Shown: piece after piece, positions 8,522-20,138 of the stretch
Layout: every line of letters starts with the position of its first letter
Position numbering within the stretch: position 1 is the first letter of the stretch
Assembly: GCA_938029725.1 (NCBI GenBank)
Contig: CALHGE010000033.1
Span: 1 to 46,706 of the forward strand
Source: an uncultured Flavobacteriaceae bacterium
GTDB lineage: Bacteria; Bacteroidota; Bacteroidia; Flavobacteriales; Flavobacteriaceae
DNA: 46,706 bases
Reading direction: 5' to 3'
Notes under the pieces: generated by a model
Databases searched by the model: none
What the model saw: only the letters and a program-made list of their open reading frames with translations
What the model was told of the DNA's origin: nothing
Position numbers and translations under genes: made by a program

Positions 8522-9355
8522 TTATTCTATTACAATGGTAGCTGTAAAGGTCTCACACACGGCAAAATACCCTAATGCAAAATTGCTCGAGTCTTCTGTG
8601 CTAGTGCTATTAATAATATTTCCACGTACGGTAGCAGAAGGTGTCTGAAATGGGCCTTGGTCGCCACCAGCTTGAACAATTAACTGGTTCATGTAGTTGT
8701 AAAATGGTTCATCGACTCCTAAAATACTTATACTTATTGTTCTTCCTGCGTCGATATCGTCATCATAGAAGTAAGAGAACTTAAAAGTTTGCCCATTGTA
8801 GAATTCGTCTTCTGTTACTAAGTAATCGTCAAAATCAAGATCAACTAAATAAAAATTATCTTCATCGATACGATCATTAAAAGATACTTCAACTTCTGTC
8901 TCATTACCAGAAAACAAGGTGCCATCACCTTGTTTTAAACCTAGTAGTGGCGAAGAAGGAACAAAGCTCGTTGAGGCTGAATATTGTTGATTGTCATGCG
9001 CTATGCTCAGTTTTAATTCACCTTGAGTAAAGAAATTGGTATTTTTTGAACCTTCGTAAATACCAGGTGCTACCTCAGATAGTACAAATTCTTGAGGGTC
9101 TAGTTGTGAAGTAGGCACGTATGTGTTGTTACTGATAGAAATACGAGTAAGTTCAGCGGGTGTAATTTCTGAAAAAAATGAACTGGTAAGATTTGCATTT
9201 ATTTGAACTGTTGTTAGCTCTTGGCTGGTATCAAGCCTTACTAAAGCATCAATGGAAAGTCTAGGGGCAGTTTGTGGTAGAGCAATATCAACTACATCTT
9301 CGCAGCCTGTAAAGAATAGCGCTATGAATACTAAATAGAATATTTTCTTCATCAT
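8522..9355 (-). CDS. DUF4249 lipoprotein, partner of a TonB receptor
   Basis: A protein of 277 residues starting at the double ATG at 9355/9352. The signal MMKKIFYLVFIALFFTGCED has a lipobox cysteine at about residue 18. The longer frame to 9466 runs inside the receptor gene and is rejected. The body matches the DUF4249 family: VVDIALPQTAPRLSIDALV near the N-terminus, beta-rich, ending near GYFAVCETF. In Bacteroidota these lipoproteins are usually coded directly after a TonB receptor, as here, where stop and start are 1 bp apart. Inferred to act at the outer membrane with that receptor; substrate unknown. Confidence 0.85.
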   Translation of the reverse strand: MMKKIFYLVFIALFFTGCEDVVDIALPQTAPRLSIDALVRLDTSQELTTVQINANLTSSFFSEITPAELTRISISNNTYVPTSQLDPQEFVLSEVAPGIYEGSKNTNFFTQGELKLSIAHDNQQYSASTSFVPSSPLLGLKQGDGTLFSGNETEVEVSFNDRIDEDNFYLVDLDFDDYLVTEDEFYNGQTFKFSYFYDDDIDAGRTISISILGVDEPFYNYMNQLIVQAGGDQGPFQTPSATVRGNIINSTSTEDSSNFALGYFAVCETFTATIVIE

Positions 9356-9356
9356 A

Positions 9357-11735
9357 CTAAAATTTAAAATTATAAGTAACTGCAGGTACAATTCCAAAAA
9401 TGGAAGTGCGAATGGCCTCGTTGACAGCTGTATCTTCATTTCTTCTGAAATTGATAGATGCCGCATTTTTACGCGAGTATAAATTATAAATACTAAATAC
9501 CCATTCCGCTTGTAGCTTACGTCCTTTGTTCTTTCTTGGTGTTAACGTTGCAGATACATCTATGCGATGATAATCAGGAAGGCGTTCTGTATTTCTAAAA
9601 CCATAGTAGGGTACGGTCAGGCCTTGAAATTCAAATTGACCTACTGGATAGTTGGTAGGCTGGCCAGTTTGGTACACGAAATTCGAATTAAAATTCCACT
9701 TTTGGTTTAAATCATAACTAGCAAACAGAGAAAAATCATGGGTTTTATCATACGGTGTGTTATACCATTCGCCGAAATTTATTCCGGTTTCTACAGCTGT
9801 TCTTCCTGGTGTACGTTGTTCTGACTTTGAAAGCGTGTAGGCTAACCAGCCTTGGAATTTTCCTTGGTTCTTTCGCAGCAAAAATTCTAATCCGTAGGCT
9901 CTTGCCTCACCATTTAAAACGACCGCTTCTATTGCATCATTTGCAATAAGGTTTGCACCGTCAATGTAATCGAGTCTATTTTGAATGTCTTTATAAAACA
10001 CTTCTGTTTCTAAAGAGTAGTCACCCTCTTTTATGTTTTTAAAGAAGCCGAAAGCATATTGATCTAAAAGCTGTGGTTTGGTAAAAGGGCCACTCGGTGT
10101 CCAAACATCTAAAGGAGTAGGGGAGCTGGTGTTTGAAAGTAAATGCAGGTATTGCGCTAATCTTGTGTAGCTAGCTTTTATTGAACTAGTATTCGTTAAA
10201 GTATAGGAAAGTGATAGTCGTGGTTCGAAATTATTGAAAGTGGCTAAATTTTCACTGCTTCCTGAATTTATAGTTGCAATAGGATTAGCTTCTTGATAAA
10301 TTAGTAAAGAGGGGTCGAATACTACCGGGGTATCGTTTTGATAAACGTTCAATTTATCTTGTCCTAAACGTATAAAATTGCTAAAACGAACCCCGTACCC
10401 AAGACTGAGGTTTTTGGTGATATCGTGTTCAATATCTATATACGCCGCAAATTCATTTGCATATTTTTTAGTGAGTTGATCTTCTATAATACCTGATTCA
10501 GAATTACTTGGAGCAATTTTTCCTGGATTAAAACTGTAGTAAATATTGTTAATTCCGTAATTTACTTGAAGCTTATCGCTTAGGTAATGTTTAAGGTCAT
10601 ATTTAATATTGAAATTTTGGATTCCCGAATTCCAATCAAAGCCTACAAAGTCTAGTTTTAATCCGTAGTAATAATCAGAATATATCACTGATAGATTTGA
10701 AAAGAGTTTATCGGAGAACAAGTGATTCCATCTAAAATTGCCTACTGAATTTCCATATGTATTTACAAAGCTGTCATTGATTCCAAACACATCTCTTCCA
10801 AAATAACCAGACAAGTAGATGCTATTCTTGTCATTGATATTATAACTCAATTTTGTATTTAAATCATAAAAATAAGCAGTGTTGTCTTGATTGAATAGCG
10901 GAAGAAAGAGATGTGCATACGAAGCTCTTCCGCCTATTAAAAAGGCAGCTTTATCTTTTATAATAGGCCCCTCAACCAATAGCCTACTGGCCACGGCACC
11001 AATTCCACCATTTATTTTTACTTCTTTGCTATTCCCTTCTTTTTGGTAAATATCTAATACAGATGACAGGCGACCGCCATAGCGTGCCGGAATACCTCCT
11101 TTAAACAGTTTGATATCTTTAATAGCATCTGGATTAAAAACAGAGAAAAAACCGAATAAATGAGAAGAATTGAAGATAATTGCCTCATCTAAAAGAATAA
11201 GGTTCTGGTCTACAGCACCGCCGCGAACATTAAAACCTGAGGCACCTTCACCAGCATTTGTTACACCAGGTAGCAATAAGATAGATTTAATAACGTCTGC
11301 CTCTCCAAGAATTACAGGTATTTTTTTAATCGTTTCAGCAGATAGCGCATTCACACTCATTTGCGGTGTTCGAATATCCATTTTCTCTACATCTTCTGTA
11401 ACAATTACTTCGTCTAATTGTTCTGCTGCTTCCACCAATTGAAAATTAATTTTTTGACTTTCCGAAAGGGAGATTGTTTGAATTATATCTTCAAAACCTA
11501 AGTAATTGATTGCAATCTGATATACACCCTCAGGAAGCGTTATCGAATAAAACCCATATTCGTTGGTCGTAACCCCTGTTTGTAATTCGGGCACTACAAT
11601 GGTAACGCCAATAAGGGTTTCATTGCTTGAAGCTTCAGAAATGGTTCCGCTAAGCGTGTATTTATTTTGAGAAAAACTTAAAAGGGAGAAACTGAAAAAG
11701 AATAGGAAAAGAATAATTCTGGTACGTGTAACCAT
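9357..11735 (-). CDS. TonB-dependent receptor with carboxypeptidase-like N-terminal domain
   Basis: A full-length receptor of 792 residues. A signal peptide ends near residue 23 (FSLLSFSQ). A CarboxypepD_reg-like domain follows (YTLSGTISEASSNETLIGVT, residues about 26-110). Then comes a plug with SVNALSAETIKKIPVILGEA and a GFNVRGG motif near residue 168, and a barrel of about 560 residues ending in YNFKF, an aromatic C-terminus. It is paired with the DUF4249 lipoprotein immediately downstream. The pair is a TonB/ExbBD-energised outer-membrane uptake unit, but nothing nearby points to a substrate. It lies downstream of the icd terminator, so it should have its own promoter. Confidence 0.93.
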   Translation of the reverse strand: MVTRTRIILFLFFFSFSLLSFSQNKYTLSGTISEASSNETLIGVTIVVPELQTGVTTNEYGFYSITLPEGVYQIAINYLGFEDIIQTISLSESQKINFQLVEAAEQLDEVIVTEDVEKMDIRTPQMSVNALSAETIKKIPVILGEADVIKSILLLPGVTNAGEGASGFNVRGGAVDQNLILLDEAIIFNSSHLFGFFSVFNPDAIKDIKLFKGGIPARYGGRLSSVLDIYQKEGNSKEVKINGGIGAVASRLLVEGPIIKDKAAFLIGGRASYAHLFLPLFNQDNTAYFYDLNTKLSYNINDKNSIYLSGYFGRDVFGINDSFVNTYGNSVGNFRWNHLFSDKLFSNLSVIYSDYYYGLKLDFVGFDWNSGIQNFNIKYDLKHYLSDKLQVNYGINNIYYSFNPGKIAPSNSESGIIEDQLTKKYANEFAAYIDIEHDITKNLSLGYGVRFSNFIRLGQDKLNVYQNDTPVVFDPSLLIYQEANPIATINSGSSENLATFNNFEPRLSLSYTLTNTSSIKASYTRLAQYLHLLSNTSSPTPLDVWTPSGPFTKPQLLDQYAFGFFKNIKEGDYSLETEVFYKDIQNRLDYIDGANLIANDAIEAVVLNGEARAYGLEFLLRKNQGKFQGWLAYTLSKSEQRTPGRTAVETGINFGEWYNTPYDKTHDFSLFASYDLNQKWNFNSNFVYQTGQPTNYPVGQFEFQGLTVPYYGFRNTERLPDYHRIDVSATLTPRKNKGRKLQAEWVFSIYNLYSRKNAASINFRRNEDTAVNEAIRTSIFGIVPAVTYNFKF

Positions 11736-11803
11736 TCAAGTAATTTTTTACAAAAATAAATAGAAAACACACCGATAGGAAAGCATTAACATTTTTTTAA
11801 ACT

Positions 11804-11843
11804 AAAAAGCCCCTTGAGTATAGATACGCAAGAGGCTTTTTTT
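11804..11843 (-). terminator. Rho-independent terminator of icd
   Basis: AAAAGCC-C-CTTG pairs with CAAG-A-GGCTTTT, with one mismatch and a 12-nt loop. T-runs lie on both flanks. It is 17 bp past the icd stop on the minus strand. Confidence 0.7.
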
Positions 11844-11859
11844 TATGGTACGAAAAATC

Positions 11860-14232
<2,373 letters not shown>

Positions 14233-14518
14233 TTACAAACGTTTTGTTTTGTCTTGCGACAAAGCGGCAACCATTGATTGCATTTGCGTCACTTTTTCAA
14301 CGTTTGAAATGTTGGCTATTCTTAATTTTCAAACCAAATAATAGCTTCTGATTTCTTCTTGTAATCTTAATGTTTTCTTTCCTAATAAGGCCACCGAAGT
14401 TTTGTTATCAAAAATAAGTGCATCCATATAAAACAGTCAAGAGGCGACAGCCTTTTGGTTTTATAATCGTTTTTTCTAAAATCTCAAAAGCAACCAAGTT
14501 ACCACTGGATTCTAAAAA
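14233..14518 (-). pseudogene. Decayed gene of unknown function (in-frame TGA plus frameshift)
   Basis: Reading the minus strand, one frame gives MDALIFDNKTSVALLG from 14427 and runs 32 codons to a TGA at 14329-14331. The same frame then continues 31 codons (KLRIANISNVEKVTQ, ending ALSQDKTKRL) to a TAA at 14233-14235. Upstream, in the next frame, ESSGNLVAFEILEKTIIKP can be read from about 14512. The composition is that of real protein, and a terminator follows the TAA. So this is a broken gene with one nonsense codon and at least one frameshift. I do not recognise the family. The rest of the gap between rplS and icd shows nothing else. Confidence 0.55.
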
Positions 14519-14695
14519 TAGCTAAATCACAATATAAAGAACGTAAACTCTATACTGATTTTCAATTTGTGTCAATCCTGATACAAATTTTCAATCATAC
14601 CTAAATATACGAAATTTTTGCCTTACTATTTATATTTTAACATTCTAGTAATCAACACAATATAAACATTGGTTATAAACAATTGTGTATAACAA

Positions 14696-14731
14696 AAAAC
14701 CCATCTTCTGAAAGTTCAGAAAATGGGTTTT
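14696..14731 (-). terminator. Terminator of rplS
   Basis: AAAACCCAT and TTCTGAA stems pair with TTCAGAA and ATGGGTTTT across a 2-nt loop, with one C-A mismatch. It lies about 23 bp past the rplS stop on the minus strand. Confidence 0.75.
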
Positions 14732-14753
14732 GTATGTATTGAAAAATCGTTTA

Positions 14754-15104
14754 TTACTTGCGAATTTCTTTAATTCTTGCTTTCTTACCAGTAAGACCTC
14801 TGAAGTAATAGATACGAGATCTACGTACTTTACCTTTTTTGTTGACTTCAACTTTTTGAAGTGCGGGTAAGTTGATCGGAAAAATACGTTCAACACCAAC
14901 TGTACCTGACATTTTACGAATTGTAAAAGTTTCGGTTGCACCTGAGCCTCTTCTTTGAATAACTACGCCTTTAAAAAACTGAGTACGCGTTTTTTCACCT
15001 TCTTTAATTTCGTAGTAGACTGTAATAGTATCACCTGCTGAGAATTTTGGAAAATCTTTTTTGGCAACAAATTCGCTTTCTACGAACTGGATTAATGATT
15101 CCAT
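14754..15104 (-). CDS. rplS: 50S ribosomal protein L19
   Basis: A protein of 116 residues with the L19 pattern: FSAGDTITVYYEIKEGEKTR, FKGVVIQRRGSGATETFTIR, GVERIFPINLPALQKVEV, and a basic end RRSRIYYFRGLTGKKARIKE. L19 sits at the 30S-50S interface of the ribosome. It lies downstream of trmD on the same strand, the same pairing as in many bacteria, separated by 140 bp, and ends at a clear terminator. Confidence 0.97.
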   Translation of the reverse strand: MESLIQFVESEFVAKKDFPKFSAGDTITVYYEIKEGEKTRTQFFKGVVIQRRGSGATETFTIRKMSGTVGVERIFPINLPALQKVEVNKKGKVRRSRIYYFRGLTGKKARIKEIRK

Positions 15105-15244
15105 GGTTTTAATTTATCTATATAAAGTTTAGCCAACATTCACGATTCTCGTCAGAGGTTGAACAAATCGAGTGCAAAAATAACTTATAAATTATAATGT
15201 ACAAGCAATTTTTGATGATTTTTATAAGGATTTGGAGTGATACT

Positions 15245-15919
15245 TTATTCTAATAAATCTGGGCGCAGCTTTTCAGTTCTTTTTTGTGCCTGATCTTCAC
15301 GCCATTCTTCAATTTTGGGAAAGTTTCCACTTAAAAGAATCTCCGGAACTTTCATTCCTTTATATTCTGATGGCCTTGTGTATACAGGAGGAGCTAAAAG
15401 ATCGTCTTGAAACGTATCCGTTAGCGCAGAAGTTTCATTGTTTAAAACTCCAGGAATTAACCGAATGATCGAATCGCATAAAATGGCAGCTCCAAGTTCA
15501 CCTCCAGAGAGTACATAGTCACCAACCGAAATTTCTCTAGTTATAAACATGTCACGTACTCTTTGATCAACGCCTTTGTAATGACCACACAGCAATATTA
15601 AATTTTTCTGAAGAGAAATACCATTTGCTATTTTCTGATTCAAAGTTTCTCCATCAGGTGTCAAATAAATGACCTCGTCATAATCTCGTTCTGCTGTTAG
15701 TTTAGAAATACACTTATCTATTGGTTCGATCATTAAAACCATGCCAGCCCCACCGCCGAATTGATAGTCATCTACTTGATTGTAGCTTTTATCAGTATAA
15801 TCTCTGATATTATGAAAATGAACTTCTACCAAGCCTTTTTCAATAGCTCTTTTTAAGATAGATGCCTCAAACGGGCTCTTCAATAATTCTGGTAGAACGG
15901 TTATAATATCAATTCTCAT
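15245..15919 (-). CDS. trmD: tRNA (guanine-N1-)-methyltransferase TrmD
   Basis: A SPOUT-fold enzyme of 224 residues that makes m1G37 in tRNAs and so guards against frameshifting. Landmarks: [20 protein letters not shown] at the start, [15 protein letters not shown], the trefoil-knot cofactor site [11 protein letters not shown] and [15 protein letters not shown] near residues 110-145, then [18 protein letters not shown] and the C-terminal [18 protein letters not shown]. Length is normal. It sits between a GNAT gene (18 bp upstream) and rplS, probably one transcript. Confidence 0.97.
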   Translation of the reverse strand: MRIDIITVLPELLKSPFEASILKRAIEKGLVEVHFHNIRDYTDKSYNQVDDYQFGGGAGMVLMIEPIDKCISKLTAERDYDEVIYLTPDGETLNQKIANGISLQKNLILLCGHYKGVDQRVRDMFITREISVGDYVLSGGELGAAILCDSIIRLIPGVLNNETSALTDTFQDDLLAPPVYTRPSEYKGMKVPEILLSGNFPKIEEWREDQAQKRTEKLRPDLLE

Positions 15920-15937
15920 GAAGGAATTTATTTCTAA

Positions 15938-16381
15938 TTATTTTGATGTCCAAAAATAGTGAAAACAGGCCATATCTTTTTTCCAGCCTAATTTCTCATA
16001 TAGTTTTTGCGCTGGGTTTTCAAGCTCGGTTTCTAGGGCGAGGCCTTTGTATTTCTTTTCCTTGCAAAATTCTTTTGCTTTATTTAAAAGTGCTTCTCCA
16101 AGCCCCTTTCCTCTATAGTTTGGTGAAACATAAAGATCATTCAGTATAAAAATAGCTTGAAGAGAAACGGATGAGAATGAAGTGTACAGTTGTGTGAATC
16201 CTGCAGGTTCTTCGTTGAAATAGGCTAGGAATATAATCGACTCTTTCTTTTGAATTCGTTCTACAAGAAACCTTGTTGCGGCTGGGTTATTCGACTCTTG
16301 TTCATAGAATACCCGGTACTGATCGAATAAGGGCGCAAGCACATCGATCATATTCAAATCGGCTTCAACAATAGTTATCAT
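15938..16381 (-). CDS. GNAT family N-acetyltransferase
   Basis: A protein of 147 residues from the ATG at 16381 (MITIVEADLNMIDVLAPLFD); the frame above it lies over the upstream terminator. The acetyl-CoA-binding motif A is clear: YVSPNYRGKGLGEALLNKA near residues 88-107, followed by the ALETELENPAQKLYEKLGW block typical of the fold. Acceptor unknown. It lies 18 bp upstream of trmD on the same strand and may be co-transcribed with it. Confidence 0.88.
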   Translation of the reverse strand: MITIVEADLNMIDVLAPLFDQYRVFYEQESNNPAATRFLVERIQKKESIIFLAYFNEEPAGFTQLYTSFSSVSLQAIFILNDLYVSPNYRGKGLGEALLNKAKEFCKEKKYKGLALETELENPAQKLYEKLGWKKDMACFHYFWTSK

Positions 16382-16396
16382 AAATTTGAAAGCTAA

Positions 16397-16420
16397 AAAA
16401 AGCTCCAAGAGGAGCTTTTT
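16397..16420 (-). terminator. Terminator after the coiled-coil membrane protein gene
   Basis: A perfect 10-bp stem AAAAAGCTCC/GGAGCTTTTT with an AAGA loop, 3 bp past the stop at 16424 on the minus strand. It separates this gene from the GNAT-trmD-rplS group. Confidence 0.8.
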
Positions 16421-16423
16421 AAA

Positions 16424-17044
16424 TTATTTTGATTTTTTATACTTATTTATCTCATCTTGCAGTTGCCTACTTATTTTTTGCTCTCTTTCTAAAGCTCTGC
16501 GTCGGTGGTCTTCATATTCCTCCTCAACTTCAGAAAGTGAACTTTTGGCTTCCTGAGTAAGAATATTACTTCTTCTAAATTTATACATAAAGAATAGCAT
16601 CAATCCTAAGAGACCAAAAATAACGGACCATAATATGGTATTGTAAGTTGCTTTTGAAACTAAAATACCCAAGAAAGACATACTGTCTTTTTCTTCAGTA
16701 ACTCCAGTAAGGGTGTTCGTTGTTTCCTCTAGTTTTCCGTTTAGCGTGGTAATCGAAGCCTCATGACCAGCGATAGTAGTATTAAGCCCAATAATTTCTT
16801 GGTTGAATCCTTTTAAACTATCCAATACATTTTGGCGAAGTTTATCTAAAGAAATGGTGCGAACTACTTCATATTTTTTACCATCAGCCCTATAGTTTCC
16901 TGACTTTTTATAAATGAAATCAAATTGACTTGTTATACTGCCTTTATCTAGAGATAGCTCCGGTTCAGACGCAGTTTCTTGTGCAGCGATTGATTCTATC
17001 GCAAAAACAGATAGAATTATGATTAATGTTATAAGCCTTTTCAT
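16424..17044 (-). CDS. Signal-peptide protein with one membrane helix and two coiled coils
   Basis: A protein of 206 residues from the ATG at 17044 (MKRLITLIIILSVFAIESIA, a signal peptide). The periplasmic part (about residues 25-130) includes an FDFIYKKSGNYRADGKKYEVVR block and a coiled-coil-like stretch. A single hydrophobic helix follows near residues 137-158 (TILWSVIFGLLGLMLFFMY), then a charged helix to the end (EEEYEDHRRRALEREQKI). Similar proteins next to trmD in Flavobacteriia have, as I recall, been labelled tRNA (guanine-N1) methyltransferase; nothing in this sequence supports such an activity. Function unknown; a membrane scaffold or tether is my guess only. Confidence 0.75.
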   Translation of the reverse strand: MKRLITLIIILSVFAIESIAAQETASEPELSLDKGSITSQFDFIYKKSGNYRADGKKYEVVRTISLDKLRQNVLDSLKGFNQEIIGLNTTIAGHEASITTLNGKLEETTNTLTGVTEEKDSMSFLGILVSKATYNTILWSVIFGLLGLMLFFMYKFRRSNILTQEAKSSLSEVEEEYEDHRRRALEREQKISRQLQDEINKYKKSK

Positions 17045-17183
17045 GTATGTAAGTCTTGAGGTTAAAATTAGTTTAGGGAAAACCAAAAGTAATTCAATAT
17101 TATTGATTAAGAAAAAAAATTGTTAACACATATACGATAGAACCTATGCAAAGGGACTAGCGCATGTGCTTTTTTTTTGATTT

Positions 17184-18632
17184 TTAATAATAGGTGAATC
17201 TTCTAACCTTGGCAATATATTTTGCAAGTCTAATTACTTGATGTGAATACCCATATTCATTATCATACCATATATATAGAATGATATTTTTTCCACTTTT
17301 TTCCACAATTGTTGCCTTACTATCATAAACAGAGGGTGCAGAGATGCCTACAATATCTGAAGAAACCATCTCTTTGCTTAGTGAATATTGTATCTGTTCT
17401 ACCAAATCTCCTTCAAGAGCGTATTTTTTAAGAATGGTATTGATACCATCAAGAGAGGTTTTACTTTCTATTTCAAGGTTCAAAATAGCAAGAGAACCAT
17501 TCGGTACAGGAACACGAATCGCATTTGAAGTTAATTTTCCTTCCAAAGCGGGAATTGCTTTCGAAACCGCTTTTCCTGCTCCAGTTTCTGTAATTACCAT
17601 ATTAAGGGCCGCCGCTCTACCACGACGATATTTTCCATGCATATTGTCAACCAAGTTTTGGTCATTAGTATAGGCGTGAATCGTTTCTAAATGTCCTTTT
17701 ACAATGCCCAAAGAATCTTCTACTACCTTTAAGATCGGTGTTATAGCGTTTGTTGTACAAGAAGCAGCAGAGAATATTTTGGTAGTGTCTGGATTGTGAT
17801 CTGTATGATTTACGCCATGCACAATATTAGGAATCCCTTTTCCTGGTGCCGTCAATAAAACATGGGTTGCACCTTTTGATTTTAGGTGTCTACTCAATTC
17901 TTTCTTGTCTCTAAATGCTCCAGTATTGTCAATAACTAGCGCGTTAGATATGCCATATGCCGTATAATCAATATCTTCTGGTTTATCAGCATTAATTACA
18001 TGTACGGTAGTGCCATTTATAAGAAGGGCGTTTTTCTCTACATCAATAGCTACGGTGCCCATAAATTTACCGTGAACAGAATCAGTTCGTAATAAATTGG
18101 CGCGTTTTTCTAGAATGTCAGCATTGCTTTCCCCTCTGGTTACGATGGCTCGTAGTCGCAATTGATTTCCTTTACCCGTTTTGGCCATAAGTTCTCTGGC
18201 AACTAATCTTCCTATGCGTCCAAAACCATATAAAACTACATCTCTAGGAACAATTTCCTCTGATTCACTCGCATTTTTGAGTTTGGTAAGTACAAAAGCT
18301 TTGGCGTCATTGAAATTAGTATCATCGGTATGATACTCAAAGGTTAGCTTTCCGATGTCTAACTTGGAAGGAGGTAGGGGAATATCATTTATAGCTCTTA
18401 AAATTTCTACAGAATCAAATATAGAAATAGGCTTCTGAACAAATTCTCCGGCGTATTCATGTAAGTGAATAATATCACTCACGTTTTTATCAATAATCTG
18501 ATTTTTAAAAAGCACAACTTCTATGGATTTATCATACCAAAGATCACTTGTAATCTTAATGAATTCAGTAGTTGCTTTTCTTCGATCAGCTTGAAAGGCT
18601 AATTCTTTTTCGTACGATTTTGAAGTAGACAT
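17184..18632 (-). CDS. gap: Glyceraldehyde-3-phosphate dehydrogenase, long form
   Basis: A protein of 482 residues, about 150 longer than a standard GAPDH because of an N-terminal extension (residues 1-130) without a known role. The NAD-binding GFGRIGR motif starts at residue 136 and the catalytic cysteine is Cys292 in SAASCTTNAITP. The NEYGYSHQVIRLA end is typical. I start at the ATG at 18632 (MSTSKSYEKELAFQ). The reaction is the NAD-dependent oxidation of glyceraldehyde 3-phosphate in glycolysis, or its reverse. The long form is common in Bacteroidota, which may carry a standard-length copy elsewhere. It is a single-gene unit. Confidence 0.93.
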   Translation of the reverse strand: MSTSKSYEKELAFQADRRKATTEFIKITSDLWYDKSIEVVLFKNQIIDKNVSDIIHLHEYAGEFVQKPISIFDSVEILRAINDIPLPPSKLDIGKLTFEYHTDDTNFNDAKAFVLTKLKNASESEEIVPRDVVLYGFGRIGRLVARELMAKTGKGNQLRLRAIVTRGESNADILEKRANLLRTDSVHGKFMGTVAIDVEKNALLINGTTVHVINADKPEDIDYTAYGISNALVIDNTGAFRDKKELSRHLKSKGATHVLLTAPGKGIPNIVHGVNHTDHNPDTTKIFSAASCTTNAITPILKVVEDSLGIVKGHLETIHAYTNDQNLVDNMHGKYRRGRAAALNMVITETGAGKAVSKAIPALEGKLTSNAIRVPVPNGSLAILNLEIESKTSLDGINTILKKYALEGDLVEQIQYSLSKEMVSSDIVGISAPSVYDSKATIVEKSGKNIILYIWYDNEYGYSHQVIRLAKYIAKVRRFTYY

Positions 18633-18655
18633 GTGTAGTTGTGTAGTTATTTTTG

Positions 18656-18688
18656 CAAAAATATATATTTTAAATACGTATTCTTCAA
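18656..18688 (-). promoter_or_regulatory. Possible promoter of the long GAPDH gene
   Basis: On the minus strand a TTG (18688-18686) is followed after 22 bp by TATTTTTG (18663-18656), fitting the long end of the TTG-N17-23-TAnnTTTG spacing. It lies 23 bp before the ATG. AT-rich surroundings make chance matches likely. Confidence 0.35.
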
Positions 18689-18698
18689 TTATTCGCAA

Positions 18699-18726
18699 AA
18701 AAAACACCCCAAAAGGGGTGTTTTTT
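18699..18726 (-). terminator. Terminator of the DegP-type protease gene
   Basis: A perfect CACCCC/GGGGTG stem extended by A/T pairs to 12 bp, with an AAAA loop and T-runs on both sides. It lies 17 bp past the stop at 18744 on the minus strand. Confidence 0.85.
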
Positions 18727-18743
18727 AAGAATGTTGTATTGTG

Positions 18744-20138
18744 TTATTGGAAGATGAGTCTTTCTCGTTCTCCGTTTTCGTCAATCATCGTTATGACAGT
18801 TTTGCCATACCTTGTAATGCCATTAAACAGTGTTCTTGCATCTTCGATATTGGTGATTTCCGCGTCGTCAACTGATAACAGTACTTTACCCTCCAAACCA
18901 TAATTTCGATAGGTTTCTGGCACCGCAATAATTTTAACCCCCTTTTTGATATTGAAGTTTTTCATATCTTTTTCAGATAGGTTTTTAACCGTTAAATCCA
19001 TTACGGGTAAATTAATAACCTGTCTTTCTTTAAGAGTTACGGGTACCGTAAATTGATTTCCTTCTCTTTCAATAGTAACCTCTACCACATCTTTCGGGCG
19101 TTTAGTGGATAGGTATCCGGTAAGATCAGGAAACTTGCGCACTTTAATATTGTCGACCATTTTGATAACGTCGCCTTCTTGTAAATTAGCATCCTCAGCG
19201 CCAGAATCTTCCTCTACAGATGAAACATATACGCCTTGTATTTCATTAATTCCTCTCTCAATAGCATACGGTGATTTTAAATTGACAGGTCTTATGCCCA
19301 TAATTCCTTTCTGAATAGAGCCATATTCCATAATATCCTCAACAATCTTTCTAGCGATGTTACTAGGTACGGCAAAAGAATACCCAACATAGGATCCTGT
19401 TTGCGAGCTTATAGCGGTATTAATACCAACTAAGTCACCATTTGTGTTTACTAGAGCGCCACCACTATTGCCTGGGTTTACTGCGGCATCTGTTTGAATG
19501 AAAGATTGATTTCTACCGAGGTCTCTAGCTTTAGCGCTTACGATACCTGCCGTTACTGTTGAAGTAAGATTGAAAGGGTTTCCAACAGCTAAGACCCATT
19601 CTCCGATTTTGGTGATATCAGAATCTCCAAAAGCTAAATAAGGAAGCTTTCCTTCAGTTTCAATTTTAAGTAACGCAATGTCTGTATTTGGGTCAGCCCC
19701 AATCAATTCAGCAGTATAGGTTTTATTGTTGTTTAGGGTGACCTGTAGTTGTTCTGATTTTGCAACTACGTGGTTGTTGGTGACAATATATCCATCGGAA
19801 GAAATAATGACACCTGATCCAGAGCCGACTTGTGTTCTCTGTCTCGAATCATTGGAACCGTAAAAAAAATCCCAAGGACTAGCGCCACTTCGACCTTTGG
19901 TCACATTCGTCACGTGAACTACCGCATTTACTGTATTTTCTGCTGCTACAGTAAAATCAATTTCGTTAATACCGGAGCCTCTGGCAGAGGTAGGGGTGCT
20001 ACTGGTATTAAAGACTGTTCCGTTCTCTTTGGAATCGATAATTGTATAATTTGTGTTTTCGAAAAGTAACTTGTATGCACCTAAGGTTATGGCTCCCGCA
20101 AAAATCGCGACCAATAACAAACTTCCAATTTTCTTCAT
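18744..20138 (-). CDS. Periplasmic serine protease, DegP/HtrA family
   Basis: A protein of 464 residues. An N-terminal hydrophobic segment (residues 4-26) anchors or exports it. The trypsin-like domain has the full triad: His123 in VTNNHVV, Asp153 in ADPNTDIALLKIE, and Ser225 in NPGNSGGALV. A PDZ domain follows (around residues 270-370, with EEDSGAEDANLQEGDVIKM), then a second, degenerate PDZ-like segment (EGKVLLSVDDAEITNIEDAR). HtrA proteases degrade or refold damaged envelope proteins. It is transcribed away from dapF; the 290-bp gap between them holds a TAnnTTTG box on the protease side (20164-20171) but no clear -33. Confidence 0.94.
   Translation of the reverse strand: MKKIGSLLLVAIFAGAITLGAYKLLFENTNYTIIDSKENGTVFNTSSTPTSARGSGINEIDFTVAAENTVNAVVHVTNVTKGRSGASPWDFFYGSNDSRQRTQVGSGSGVIISSDGYIVTNNHVVAKSEQLQVTLNNNKTYTAELIGADPNTDIALLKIETEGKLPYLAFGDSDITKIGEWVLAVGNPFNLTSTVTAGIVSAKARDLGRNQSFIQTDAAVNPGNSGGALVNTNGDLVGINTAISSQTGSYVGYSFAVPSNIARKIVEDIMEYGSIQKGIMGIRPVNLKSPYAIERGINEIQGVYVSSVEEDSGAEDANLQEGDVIKMVDNIKVRKFPDLTGYLSTKRPKDVVEVTIEREGNQFTVPVTLKERQVINLPVMDLTVKNLSEKDMKNFNIKKGVKIIAVPETYRNYGLEGKVLLSVDDAEITNIEDARTLFNGITRYGKTVITMIDENGERERLIFQ

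Noticed and set aside
14329..14331. TGA read as tryptophan (codon reassignment) to explain in-frame stops
   Set aside because: Intact genes use TGA as a normal stop (for example the decarboxylase at 36417) and TGG for tryptophan, and TAG and TAA also interrupt the remnants. Ordinary gene decay is simpler.
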